From Flavobacterium gillisiae (GTDB lineage Bacteria; Bacteroidota; Bacteroidia; Flavobacteriales; Flavobacteriaceae), in NCBI RefSeq assembly GCF_900107635.1, contig NZ_FNRD01000009.1:124001-188000 (forward strand): a stretch of 64,000 nucleotides of DNA. Direction: 5' to 3'. The notes beneath the pieces were generated by a model. That model made no database searches. It saw nothing but the letters and a program-made list of their open reading frames with translations, and was not told the DNA's origin. Shown in pieces: positions 43,787 through 52,457 of the stretch. A program made the translations under genes and the position numbers. Every line of letters begins with the position of its first letter. Positions within the stretch are counted from its first letter, which is position 1.

Positions 43787-44321
43787 AGCCTTAAGAAGCC
43801 AACTTTCTGAAAACGATGTAGAAACCATGAGTATGGCTATTGCCAATCAGTTGCTTGCAATGCCTATTTGGGACAAGACATATTTTCATATTTTTCTACC
43901 CATTACAGAGCAAAAAGAAGTAGATACAGAATTAATCCTACACTTGCTTTCTGGAAAAGACAAAGAAATTCTCATTTCAAAAGCCGATTTTGAAACTCGA
44001 AAGATGACTCATTTCCTTTTGACTGACAATACCAAAATCAAGAAAAACGAGTATAACATCCCAGAACCCGTTGACGGAATCGAAGTTCCTTCAAATAAAA
44101 TTGAGGTTGTTTTTATACCGTTATTGGCTTACGACAAACAAGGCCATCGTGTGGGCTATGGCAAAGGTTTTTATGACCGCTTTTTAGGGGAATGCACCCC
44201 AGAAACCATAAAGATTGGGCTTTCGTTTTTTGAAGCTGAAGAGTCGATTAAAGACACTCATGATGACGACATCCGGATGGATTATTGTATCACTCCAAAA
44301 AATAGCTATAATTTCAAATAA
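43755..44321 (+). CDS. 5-formyltetrahydrofolate cyclo-ligase
   Basis: 188 residues. It returns 5-formyl-THF to the active folate pool as 5,10-methenyl-THF with ATP. The N-terminus MQKKELRSKYKALR and the C-terminal signature VGYGKGFYDRFL with the preceding VFIPLLAYD are typical. The ATG lies within the last 32 bp of the decarboxylase gene, so the two are translationally linked. Homologous to E. coli YgfA. Confidence 0.94.
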   Translation: MQKKELRSKYKALRSQLSENDVETMSMAIANQLLAMPIWDKTYFHIFLPITEQKEVDTELILHLLSGKDKEILISKADFETRKMTHFLLTDNTKIKKNEYNIPEPVDGIEVPSNKIEVVFIPLLAYDKQGHRVGYGKGFYDRFLGECTPETIKIGLSFFEAEESIKDTHDDDIRMDYCITPKNSYNFK

Positions 44322-44359
44322 TAAAACCTAATTTCGCAGCCTAAAAAATATTTTAAATT

Positions 44360-44554
44360 ATGAAAGTTACTAAAACTTCAAAATTTGTTATGACCGTTAT
44401 GGTTATTCTGTTTACTATATCATTGTCAAGTTGTAGCTTCAGAACTACAACAAACAAGTCAAATTATAAAGCAAAAAGAATCCCTCCAGGGCAAGCCAAA
44501 AAAATTAATGGTAGTAAAAGCGCAAAATATTATGCTCCTGGGCATAATAAATAA
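44360..44554 (+). CDS. Small lipoprotein of the family often called quinol oxidase subunit 4
   Basis: 64 residues. The signal peptide ends in a lipobox (SLSSC, Cys25). The mature 40 residues are basic and carry PPGQAKKINGSKSAKYYAPGHNK at the end, which I recognise as the core of a widespread small Bacteroidota family. The common database name 'quinol oxidase subunit 4' has no support in this sequence: there is no membrane helix beyond the signal and no oxidase gene nearby. Function unknown; it is probably anchored in the envelope. Its own terminator follows. Confidence 0.8.
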   Translation: MKVTKTSKFVMTVMVILFTISLSSCSFRTTTNKSNYKAKRIPPGQAKKINGSKSAKYYAPGHNK

Positions 44555-44555
44555 T

Positions 44556-44594
44556 AAAAAAAGACCAACTCAGATATGAATTGGTCTTTTTTTT
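44556..44594 (+). terminator. Terminator after the small lipoprotein gene
   Basis: An 11-bp stem AAAAAGACCAA / TTGGTCTTTTT and a T-run. Confidence 0.88.
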
Positions 44595-44610
44595 ATCTGA
44601 GTTTTTAAGT

Positions 44611-45210
44611 CTAACTCTTATGAAAAGCTTTTTTATTGAAAAATATTAATATCCCTACACCTGTAGAAATGGCCATGTCAGCTATATTGAAGATGGCATT
44701 GAAAAAAGTAAAATCTTTACCACCCCAAAGAGGCAACCAGCTAGGCAGAGTTCCATGCCAAAACGGAAAATAAAACATATCCACTACTTTACCATGAAAA
44801 TAAGTGCCATATGGTTGATCTGAAAATAGAGTGGCCAATTGAGAGTGACTGTCGTCAAAAATTACACCGTAAAAAACAGAGTCAATTATGTTCCCGAAAG
44901 CACCTGCAAGTATTAAAGCAATCGCTACTATCAAATAATTTGAACTGTGTTTCTTCTCAACTGAGTCCCACAACCAATACCCAATTCCACCAACAGCAAC
45001 TAGTCTAAATAGTGTTAGAATTAATTTACCGTAGGTTCCTGGAATTTCAGTACCCCATGCCATTCCTTCATTTTCGATGAATAGAATCTTGAACCATCTA
45101 AAAACTTCTACTTCTTCTCCTAATACAAAACTAGTTTTGACATATATTTTAGAAACTTGATCAACAATTAATATAATGAAGATAAGTAGATACGCTTTTC
45201 GTAATGACAT
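44611..45210 (-). CDS. lspA: Signal peptidase II (prolipoprotein signal peptidase)
   Basis: 199 residues, polytopic inner-membrane aspartic protease that removes the signal peptide of lipidated prolipoproteins. It has four helices. The two catalytic Asp lie in GAFGNIIDSVFYG and FNAIFNIADMAIS, and ENEGMAWG is the third conserved block. It is longer than the E. coli enzyme because of the loop VIFDDSHSQLATLF..., a Bacteroidota feature. It follows dksA and ileS on the same strand but has its own possible promoter (TACTTTTG at 45231-45238, TTG 23 nt upstream). Confidence 0.95.
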   Translation of the reverse strand: MSLRKAYLLIFIILIVDQVSKIYVKTSFVLGEEVEVFRWFKILFIENEGMAWGTEIPGTYGKLILTLFRLVAVGGIGYWLWDSVEKKHSSNYLIVAIALILAGAFGNIIDSVFYGVIFDDSHSQLATLFSDQPYGTYFHGKVVDMFYFPFWHGTLPSWLPLWGGKDFTFFNAIFNIADMAISTGVGILIFFNKKAFHKS

Positions 45211-45255
45211 TTTATAAATTTTAAGTGGCGCAAAAGTAGTTAAATTCTAAAAAAT

Positions 45256-45306
45256 AAATTCCAAATCCCAATAATTTTATAAGTTATTATTGGAATTTGG
45301 AATTTT
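45256..45306 (-). terminator. Long hairpin terminator after the DksA-like gene
   Basis: 19-nt arms with one mismatch (AAATTCCAAATcCCAATAA against TTATTgGAATTTGGAATTT), 12-nt loop, AT-rich tail on the minus strand. Confidence 0.65.
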
Positions 45307-45327
45307 ACTATTGAAATTTTAAATTTC

Positions 45328-45708
45328 TTATCGTTGCAAGTTTTTAGCTTCTATACTCATGGTTGCATGAGGAACAATTTTTAATCGATCTTTGCTAATT
45401 AGCTTACCTGTAACTCTACATACACCGTATGTTTTATTCTCTACACGGAATAATGCATTTTTTAAATCACGGATAAACTTCTCCTGACGGATCGCTAACT
45501 GTGAGTTTGCTTCTTTAGACATAGATTCGCTTCCTTCCTCGAATGCTTTGAATGTAGGTGATGTATCATCAGTTCCATTATTCAAATCATTCATGTAAGC
45601 ACTCTTAATCAAATCTAAATCAAACTGTGCTTTGTGAATTTTATTTAGAATTATCTCTTTGAACTCTGCCAAATCAGCGTCAGAGTATCTTGTTGGTGCC
45701 TCTACCAT
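45328..45708 (-). CDS. TraR/DksA family regulator lacking the zinc cysteines
   Basis: 126 residues. An N-terminal coiled-coil-like region (about 10-90) is followed by the C4-type DksA finger position, here YGVCRVTGKLISKDRLKIVPHATMSIEAK. Only Cys97 remains; the other zinc-binding cysteines are replaced, so a zinc site is unlikely. DksA binds RNA polymerase through the secondary channel and works with ppGpp in E. coli. It lies 3 bp downstream of ileS, suggesting one transcript. The lack of zinc ligands is, as I recall, common in Bacteroidota homologues. Confidence 0.87.
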   Translation of the reverse strand: MVEAPTRYSDADLAEFKEIILNKIHKAQFDLDLIKSAYMNDLNNGTDDTSPTFKAFEEGSESMSKEANSQLAIRQEKFIRDLKNALFRVENKTYGVCRVTGKLISKDRLKIVPHATMSIEAKNLQR

Positions 45709-45711
45709 AAT

Positions 45712-48700
45712 CTAATTATTTGTAATTAATATTTTCGTTTTTACGTCGTCAAATTCTATTTCAATTCCATCACTGATACTATCTTCAAAAACCAATTCTT
45801 CTGTTAGTGTTTCTGATTTAATATAGTCCACATTCGGTTTTACCGCCTCTTCTAAAATGTCATTCTTTTGCAAATGCACTTTTATTTTATCCGTCACTTC
45901 AAATCCCGAATCCTTTCTGATGTTTTGAATTCTGTTCACTAACTCTCTTGCAATTCCTTCTTTTTTCAATTCCGGAGAAATAACAATGTCAAGCGCAACC
46001 GTTATTCCATTGGAGTTAGCAACCAACCATCCTTCAATATCTTGGGACGAAATTTCCACATCTTCTATTGTTAAAGTTATGCTTTTTCCAGCAATAACAA
46101 GCTCTAAGGTTCCATTGCTCTCCAATTGATTGATTTTTTCAGCAGAAAAACCCTGTATCTCTTTGGAAATCAACCCCATGTCTTTTCCAAAACGAGGCCC
46201 TAGTGTCTTGAAATTTGGCTTAATTTGCTTCACTAAAACTCCAGAGGCATCATCTAAAAATAAGATTTCTTTAACATTTACCTCCGCTTTTATAAGGTCA
46301 GAAACCGCTTCAATTTCAAGCCTTTGCTTCTCGTCAAGTACCGGAATCATTACCTTTTGTAAAGGTTGACGCACTTTAATCATTTCCTTTTTACGGAGTG
46401 ACAAAACTAATGACGAGATAGTCTGTGCCTTCTGCATTTTACTCTCTAACAATTTATTAACAAAGTTTTCAACGTGTTTTGGAAACTCTGCCAAATGTAC
46501 ACTGTCAAATTTTTCTGACTGTGTTGCTAAAGTTAAGTCTCTGTAAAGCTTGTCCATAAAGAAGGGCGCAATAGGCGCTCCTAATTTACTAATCGTCAAT
46601 AAACAGGTATATAATGTTTGGTAAGCTGCAATTTTATCCTGTGCATACTCCCCTTTCCAAAAACGTCTTCTGCACAAACGAACGTACCAGTTACTTAAAT
46701 TTTCCTGTACGAAATCAGAAATCGCACGAGCTGCTTTTGTAGGCTCATAATCGGCATAGAAACTATCTACATCTTTTATCAATGTATTCAATTCTGAAAT
46801 AATCCATTGATCGATTTCAGGTCGTTCATTTAATGGAATTTCAGCTTCCTCATATTTAAATCCGTCGATGTTAGCATACAAACTAAAGAACGAATACGTA
46901 TTGTACAAGGTTCCAAAGAACTTTCTGCGAACCTCAGCAATTCCTTCAAGGTCAAATTTCAAATTGTCCCAAGGATTTGCATTCGATATCATATACCATC
47001 TTGTGGCATCCGGACCGTATTCAGCTAATGTTTCAAAAGGATCTGCTGCATTCCCTAAACGTTTAGACATTTTTTGTCCGTTTTTGTCTAAGACTAATCC
47101 ATTTGAAACTACATTTTTATAGGCTACTTTATCAAAAACCAAAGTCGCAATCGCGTGTAAAGTATAAAACCATCCACGGGTTTGATCCACACCTTCAGCA
47201 ATGAAATCAGCCGGAAAATCTTTATTCTCGTCAATTTTATCTTTATTTTCAAAAGGATAATGCCATTGTGCATAAGGCATTGATCCACTATCAAACCAAA
47301 CGTCAATCAAATCAGCTTCACGCGTCATTGGTTTTCCTGAAGCAGAAACTAAGGTAATTTCATCGACTACATTTTTATGTAAATCAATTAAATCATAGTT
47401 TTCTTCATCCATATTTCCAATTTCGAATCCTTTGAAAGGGTTCTCTTTTTGGAATCCGGCCTGAATTGATTTTTCTATTTCGTTGTATAATTCCTCTACT
47501 GAACCTATTAGAATTTCTTCTTGTTTGTCTTCTGTTCTCCAGATTGGCAATGGGATTCCCCAGAACCTTGAACGAGATAAATTCCAGTCATTGGCATTTT
47601 TTATCCAGTTTCCAAAACGTCCTTCTCCTGTCGATTTTGGCTTCCAGTTAATCGTTTCGTTCAAGTCAAACATTCTGTCTCTTACCTCAGTAATTTTTAT
47701 AAACCAAGAGTCAAGCGGATAGTATAAAATGGGCTTGTCCGTTCTCCAACAATGCGGATAACTGTGGACATATTTCTCTACTTTAAATGCTTTGTTTTCT
47801 TCTTTTAAACGAATTGCAAGTTCTACATCAATAGAACGATCTGGCGCTTCACCATCTTCATAATATTCGTTTTTCACATATTTACCAGCATATTCACCCA
47901 TATGTGAAGTGAATTTTCCTTGTAAATCTACTAATGGAACCGGAGTACCACTTTCATCCAAAACCAATAATGGCGGAACTTCAGGTGTCGCTTCTTTGGC
48001 AACTTTTGCATCATCTGCTCCAAATGTTGGTGCCGTATGTACAATTCCTGTTCCGTCCTCGATGGTAACAAAATCTCCTGAAATTACTCTAAAAGCATTT
48101 TCTGGGTTTTGATAAGGTAATGCGAATGGCAATAATTGCTCGTAACGAATTCCAACTAAATCAGCCCCTTTACATTCTGCAAGAATCTGGTATGGAATTT
48201 TTTTATCTCCTTCTTTGAAATTTTCAAAATCAGCAAGGTCTTTACTTTCATAAAATCCTTTCCCGAACTGTTTTCCAACTAAATTCTTAGCCAAAACAAC
48301 ATTCGTTAATGAAAAAGTATATTGATTGAAGGTTTTTACTAAAACGTACTCAATTTTTGGACCTACAGTCAAAGCGGTATTCGATGGTAAAGTCCAAGGC
48401 GTTGTTGTCCAAGCCAAGAAATAAACCTCATCAAGATCTAAAACTGATAATTTATAATGTTGTAGATTTTTTGAACTGATGTAATCATAAAACTTCGAAC
48501 ATAATAGTTCTCTTGACGATTCCAAAACTTTGAATTGCGCTACAACCGTTGTATCAGTTACATCTCTATAACTTCCTGGCTGATTCACCTCATGCGAACT
48601 CAATCCTGTTCCTGCTTTTGGAGAATATGGTTGAATGGTGTAGCCTTTGTACATCAAATCTTTATTATAGATTTGCTTAAGCAACCACCAAACCGTTTCC

Positions 48701-49173
48701 ATGTATTTAGGTTTATAAGTCACATATGGATCTTCCATATCTACCCAGTACCCCATTTTTTCGGTCAAGTCATTCCAAACATCCGTATAACGCATGACGG
48801 TTTTTTTACAAGCCTCGTTATATTCTTCGATGGAAATAGACTTTCCTATATCTTCTTTTGTAATACCTAATTCTTTCTCGGTACCTAATTCCACAGGTAA
48901 TCCGTGAGTATCCCAACCCGCTTTACGCTTAACTTGGAATCCTTTTTGTGTTTTATACCTGCAAAAAATATCTTTTATAGCACGTGCCATTACATGGTGA
49001 ATTCCCGGTAATCCATTTGCCGAAGGCGGACCTTCAAAAAATACGTAAGGGGGATTCCCTTCACGCGTGGTTACACTTTTCTCAAAGATGTTTTCTTTTT
49101 TCCAAAAATCTAGTACTTCTGATGCTACAGTTGGTAAGTCAAGTCCTTTGTATTCAGTAAATTTTGTGCTCAT
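45712..49173 (-). CDS. ileS: Isoleucyl-tRNA synthetase
   Basis: 1153 residues from the ATG at 49173, where the sequence reads MSTKFTEYKGLDLPTVASEVL; an in-frame ATG 105 bp upstream would add a hydrophobic, unconserved stretch. It charges tRNA-Ile. The class I HIGH-type motif lies in PSANGLPGIHHVM, and KMSKR is in NGQKMSKRLGNAADP. The editing (CP1) domain lies between them (GIVHTAPTFGADD). WTTTPWTLPSNTAL is also conserved. The length and sequence fit the longer, eukaryote-like type of IleRS, which matters for mupirocin sensitivity. dksA follows 3 bp downstream. Confidence 0.96.
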   Translation of the reverse strand: MSTKFTEYKGLDLPTVASEVLDFWKKENIFEKSVTTREGNPPYVFFEGPPSANGLPGIHHVMARAIKDIFCRYKTQKGFQVKRKAGWDTHGLPVELGTEKELGITKEDIGKSISIEEYNEACKKTVMRYTDVWNDLTEKMGYWVDMEDPYVTYKPKYMETVWWLLKQIYNKDLMYKGYTIQPYSPKAGTGLSSHEVNQPGSYRDVTDTTVVAQFKVLESSRELLCSKFYDYISSKNLQHYKLSVLDLDEVYFLAWTTTPWTLPSNTALTVGPKIEYVLVKTFNQYTFSLTNVVLAKNLVGKQFGKGFYESKDLADFENFKEGDKKIPYQILAECKGADLVGIRYEQLLPFALPYQNPENAFRVISGDFVTIEDGTGIVHTAPTFGADDAKVAKEATPEVPPLLVLDESGTPVPLVDLQGKFTSHMGEYAGKYVKNEYYEDGEAPDRSIDVELAIRLKEENKAFKVEKYVHSYPHCWRTDKPILYYPLDSWFIKITEVRDRMFDLNETINWKPKSTGEGRFGNWIKNANDWNLSRSRFWGIPLPIWRTEDKQEEILIGSVEELYNEIEKSIQAGFQKENPFKGFEIGNMDEENYDLIDLHKNVVDEITLVSASGKPMTREADLIDVWFDSGSMPYAQWHYPFENKDKIDENKDFPADFIAEGVDQTRGWFYTLHAIATLVFDKVAYKNVVSNGLVLDKNGQKMSKRLGNAADPFETLAEYGPDATRWYMISNANPWDNLKFDLEGIAEVRRKFFGTLYNTYSFFSLYANIDGFKYEEAEIPLNERPEIDQWIISELNTLIKDVDSFYADYEPTKAARAISDFVQENLSNWYVRLCRRRFWKGEYAQDKIAAYQTLYTCLLTISKLGAPIAPFFMDKLYRDLTLATQSEKFDSVHLAEFPKHVENFVNKLLESKMQKAQTISSLVLSLRKKEMIKVRQPLQKVMIPVLDEKQRLEIEAVSDLIKAEVNVKEILFLDDASGVLVKQIKPNFKTLGPRFGKDMGLISKEIQGFSAEKINQLESNGTLELVIAGKSITLTIEDVEISSQDIEGWLVANSNGITVALDIVISPELKKEGIARELVNRIQNIRKDSGFEVTDKIKVHLQKNDILEEAVKPNVDYIKSETLTEELVFEDSISDGIEIEFDDVKTKILITNN

Positions 49174-49305
49174 TTTATCCTTTTCTTTAATCGATGTGCG
49201 AAAGTAAGGAATTTTGAATAAAACAAAGAAAAGTAAAGCATAAATAGCTGAATGTAATCGTACAATTAGGAAAACCATTCATTAAACTATTCAATTTGTA
49301 GGTTT

Positions 49306-50019
49306 TTATGAAAAAACCTCTTTTAGAACCTCTACTGATTTTGGTTTTTTAAAGCCATCAAGATGCATCATATAATAATCAATAAGAATTTTCAATACCA
49401 GCTGTCTTTCAATTACGTGGAAGACTTTCTGGTCATTATCAAATCGTAAAGCGATGAGTTTTTTAAACAAATTTGACTCATGCTCCGTCAAGGAACTTAT
49501 GGCATGAAAAGGAGTAAAAACACCATTTGTCATTTCGAAAAAAGGCATGTCCATGTCAGAAATATCGGGGTAAAAACCCAGATATTTTGTAGTTTCAAGC
49601 ATTAATATTAAATGAAAATTAGCTATTTCATCGTGGTTATCTAGCCAAAGCAAGGCCGCTTCCAGAAAATCAAAAAGCGATTCGTTTTTTTCTTCTTCAT
49701 GGATCGAATGATGCAGAACTTCAGAAATAAACATCACAATCGTGCTCTTATAAATATCGGAATGTATCGTCTGGAAAGGCGTGCTAATTTTTATTTCTTT
49801 AAAATTCTCAAGTGTCCCTTTGTTCTTATGTACCGCTTCAATTTCGAGAATAGACAATGGCTGGAAATAAGCTATTTTCTGATTTGATTTTCGACCCGAA
49901 AAAGCATCCCGAACGAAGTAGGACTTTAATCCGTGCGATTGCGTAAAGCATTTTACAATTAAGCTTTTTTCCTGGAATTTTATAGACGAAAGAACTATCG
50001 CTTTTGTTTTAACCTGCAT
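49306..50019 (-). CDS. recO: DNA repair protein RecO
   Basis: 237 residues. It works with RecR/RecF to load RecA at gaps. The N-terminal OB fold starts MQVKTKAIVLSSIKFQEKSLIVKCFTQ in outline, and the helical C-domain contains LFDFLEAALLWLD. No zinc-finger cysteines were seen in the C-domain, a known variation. It lies 13 bp downstream of the porZ-like gene on the same strand, so both are likely on one transcript. Confidence 0.9.
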   Translation of the reverse strand: MQVKTKAIVLSSIKFQEKSLIVKCFTQSHGLKSYFVRDAFSGRKSNQKIAYFQPLSILEIEAVHKNKGTLENFKEIKISTPFQTIHSDIYKSTIVMFISEVLHHSIHEEEKNESLFDFLEAALLWLDNHDEIANFHLILMLETTKYLGFYPDISDMDMPFFEMTNGVFTPFHAISSLTEHESNLFKKLIALRFDNDQKVFHVIERQLVLKILIDYYMMHLDGFKKPKSVEVLKEVFS

Positions 50020-50032
50020 TGAAATTTGAATT

Positions 50033-52321
50033 TTAACGAATAATCATTACTTTTTTAACTTTGGTTTCCACTCCGTCTTGTGCCGATATGAAAATCATAT
50101 ACACCCCCGACGCCACCTTATATTTTCCAAAAGCGGTTGTATCCCATTCTATTGTGCCACCTTCTGAAATAACTTCATGCACTAAATTACCCGCAATATC
50201 AGTGATTTTCACATTCGCTTTATTGATTAATCCAGCGATTTTTACCGTCCCGTCATATTCAGGCCGCACTGGGTTTGGATATACATAAGCATTACTTAAA
50301 TCTTCACTTGCTGCTGTTGCAATCCCTTTAAACGAAATCATTCCTTTGGCTGTAGCTATAAAAACCTCGCCCGTTGCACTGTTTATATCAATGTCATTAA
50401 TAACATTACTAGGCAAAGGAGAATTGTTTATTGTAAAATGATATTTCGTCTCCTCACCGTTCGCCGATACCATAAACAAACCAGAATCTGCAGTACCTAT
50501 CCATTTATTGTTTGCCCCATCGACTGCAATATCTGTGATAAATTGCTCATAAAGCAATTCCTGAGCAAGGTTGTCTTCTAATATAATTATAGGATTTGCC
50601 GTTAACTGATCCGCTGTTTGAAAATTCCCCACATTAGACAATACTCGTAGACCCTTTATGGTCCCTATCCATAGTTGATTTCTATTATCTATAGCTAAAG
50701 CTCTAACATCTGAAGCCGGTAAATTTCCTTTATCAGTGCCAATTGTAATTTTTTTGAAGGTGTTATTACCGTCGTTAAAACCGACAACACCATCTCTATT
50801 TGTCGCCATCCATTTAGTCCCGTTCTTATCAATAAGCATTCTACCAAAACTATTGTCTTCACTGGCGTCTAATATATTGTCTGTCGAAAAACTCTGCCAC
50901 TCCCCACTAGTTTTCAATACTTTTAATCCATTTTTTACCCGGCTATTTGTAACCCAAAGAGCTCCATTTTTATCAAATGCAGCTCCGTTTATTCGAACAT
51001 CAAAATAATTTGGACCAACAAATGTCAATGACTCTAAACCGCTATTGGTTTGATTATATAAAAAGCTAGGCTTATCTGCTTCTATTTTTAATAATCCCGA
51101 AAAGAACGAACTGGCATATACTTCATCCTCTTTATTGGGATTCACCGTTATTCTACATATTGATTTCGTTCCTAAAACTGATTTATACGGAATATTTAAC
51201 CAGCCTGATTGACTGTATTTACTAATACCATAGCTATCTAAGTCATACGGATTATAAGCAACATCGTAGTCACCATAAACTGCCCACAAGGAACTTGAGG
51301 TTGTTTGAAAGGCAAAAATATTATTTCTCGACGGTCCCATAGGGGTGGTGTTTTCAAAAACAGAAACGGTTGAGATTGTTGTGGTTAGCAAACCATTTTC
51401 TTTTGTTCCAATGTAAATCACATCATTAATACTGGTGGCACAACTAAAAACAGGACTATAATCTGGTATTTGATTGTTATTTATTTGGCGTACCAAAATC
51501 AATTGTTTGTTATATACGTAAACACTGACAGCGGTAGTTAGAATTAAATAAGTTCCATTAGCCCGTATGTCCAATGCAGGCTGAGATAGTGTGGTAAAGC
51601 CCCCAAACGAATTTGTACTTGCATTGTATTTATTTACATTTCCCGAATTATTAACTGCAATTAACTCCGTTCCAAAAGCTTCTATACCAGACCAACTTCC
51701 GGTTGCCACCAACTCCCATTGCTTATAGTCATTTAAATTTTTACTTGAAATTGCAGCACGTCTAACGCCATTATCAGTGGCTGCATAAATAAATCCGTTA
51801 TAAGCAGCCGTTTGTCTCACACTTATTTCTGCACCGGTATCGCCAATGAAATAGGTATCACCAAAAAGCATACTTTTTAAATTAAATTGAACAATCCCAA
51901 AGTCACAAGAGACATAGACAATCCCATCAAACTCCATGAAATGATTTACTTTTTTCCTGTTTGCAGGAAGCTGTTTGTTTATAATATCAACCACCTTCAA
52001 CATACTACCATCAGATTCATTGATAACAATCATCAATCCGTTTTCATAACCAACCAATGTTTTATTAAAAACAGTGCTATAATAAAGAGAACTTATCGTC
52101 TGGCCTGAAAGTCCATCAACTGTATTGGTAGTTTTTATTTGATTGTCAGTTGTATTTTTCGAAAACAAAGCATTTTCTGAGGCAGCAAAGACTGTGGTAG
52201 AAGAGACTGAAACATCTTTAATCTCATTATATGAAAAATAGCCCTGCCACAATAAATTATTTTGGGAAAAACCCATTTGTGTGAGTAGTAAAATCAGAAG
52301 ACTATAAAATATTTTTTTCAT
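50033..52321 (-). CDS. porZ: PorZ-like type IX secretion protein with two-component propeller repeats
   Basis: 762 residues. A signal peptide (LLILLLTQMGFSQ) precedes two beta-propeller regions built of repeats such as DKNGALWVTNS, DKNGTKWMATNRDGV, NRNQLWIGTIKGLRVL and NKWIGTADSGLF. The C-terminal 85 residues (VYPNPVRPEYDG ... KVKKVMIIR) have the layout of a type IX sorting domain. PorZ in Porphyromonas is a surface propeller that assists the attachment complex of the type IX system. Association with recO is common in Flavobacteria from memory. The PorZ name is likely but not proven. Confidence 0.75.
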   Translation of the reverse strand: MKKIFYSLLILLLTQMGFSQNNLLWQGYFSYNEIKDVSVSSTTVFAASENALFSKNTTDNQIKTTNTVDGLSGQTISSLYYSTVFNKTLVGYENGLMIVINESDGSMLKVVDIINKQLPANRKKVNHFMEFDGIVYVSCDFGIVQFNLKSMLFGDTYFIGDTGAEISVRQTAAYNGFIYAATDNGVRRAAISSKNLNDYKQWELVATGSWSGIEAFGTELIAVNNSGNVNKYNASTNSFGGFTTLSQPALDIRANGTYLILTTAVSVYVYNKQLILVRQINNNQIPDYSPVFSCATSINDVIYIGTKENGLLTTTISTVSVFENTTPMGPSRNNIFAFQTTSSSLWAVYGDYDVAYNPYDLDSYGISKYSQSGWLNIPYKSVLGTKSICRITVNPNKEDEVYASSFFSGLLKIEADKPSFLYNQTNSGLESLTFVGPNYFDVRINGAAFDKNGALWVTNSRVKNGLKVLKTSGEWQSFSTDNILDASEDNSFGRMLIDKNGTKWMATNRDGVVGFNDGNNTFKKITIGTDKGNLPASDVRALAIDNRNQLWIGTIKGLRVLSNVGNFQTADQLTANPIIILEDNLAQELLYEQFITDIAVDGANNKWIGTADSGLFMVSANGEETKYHFTINNSPLPSNVINDIDINSATGEVFIATAKGMISFKGIATAASEDLSNAYVYPNPVRPEYDGTVKIAGLINKANVKITDIAGNLVHEVISEGGTIEWDTTAFGKYKVASGVYMIFISAQDGVETKVKKVMIIR

Positions 52322-52388
52322 TATAAAGGATACTTATGATTCACAAATATAATACAATCAAAAGCATTCGGTTTTTGTTCTAATCAAA

Positions 52389-52440
52389 AAAAATGCCTTC
52401 TACCTAATCCCGAAGTATCGGAATGGCAGAAGGCATTTAA
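52389..52440 (-). terminator. Terminator of gdhA
   Basis: An 11-bp stem AAATGCCTTCT / AGAAGGCATTT enclosing an inner CCGA / TCGG hairpin, followed by an A-rich (minus-strand T-rich) run. Confidence 0.75.
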
Positions 52441-52457
52441 ATTATTTAAAAAAAGAT

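Noticed and set aside
45712..49278. IleS start at 49278 with a hydrophobic N-terminal extension
   Set aside because: The conserved IleRS N-terminus begins at the ATG at 49173; the extension is unconserved and membrane-like.
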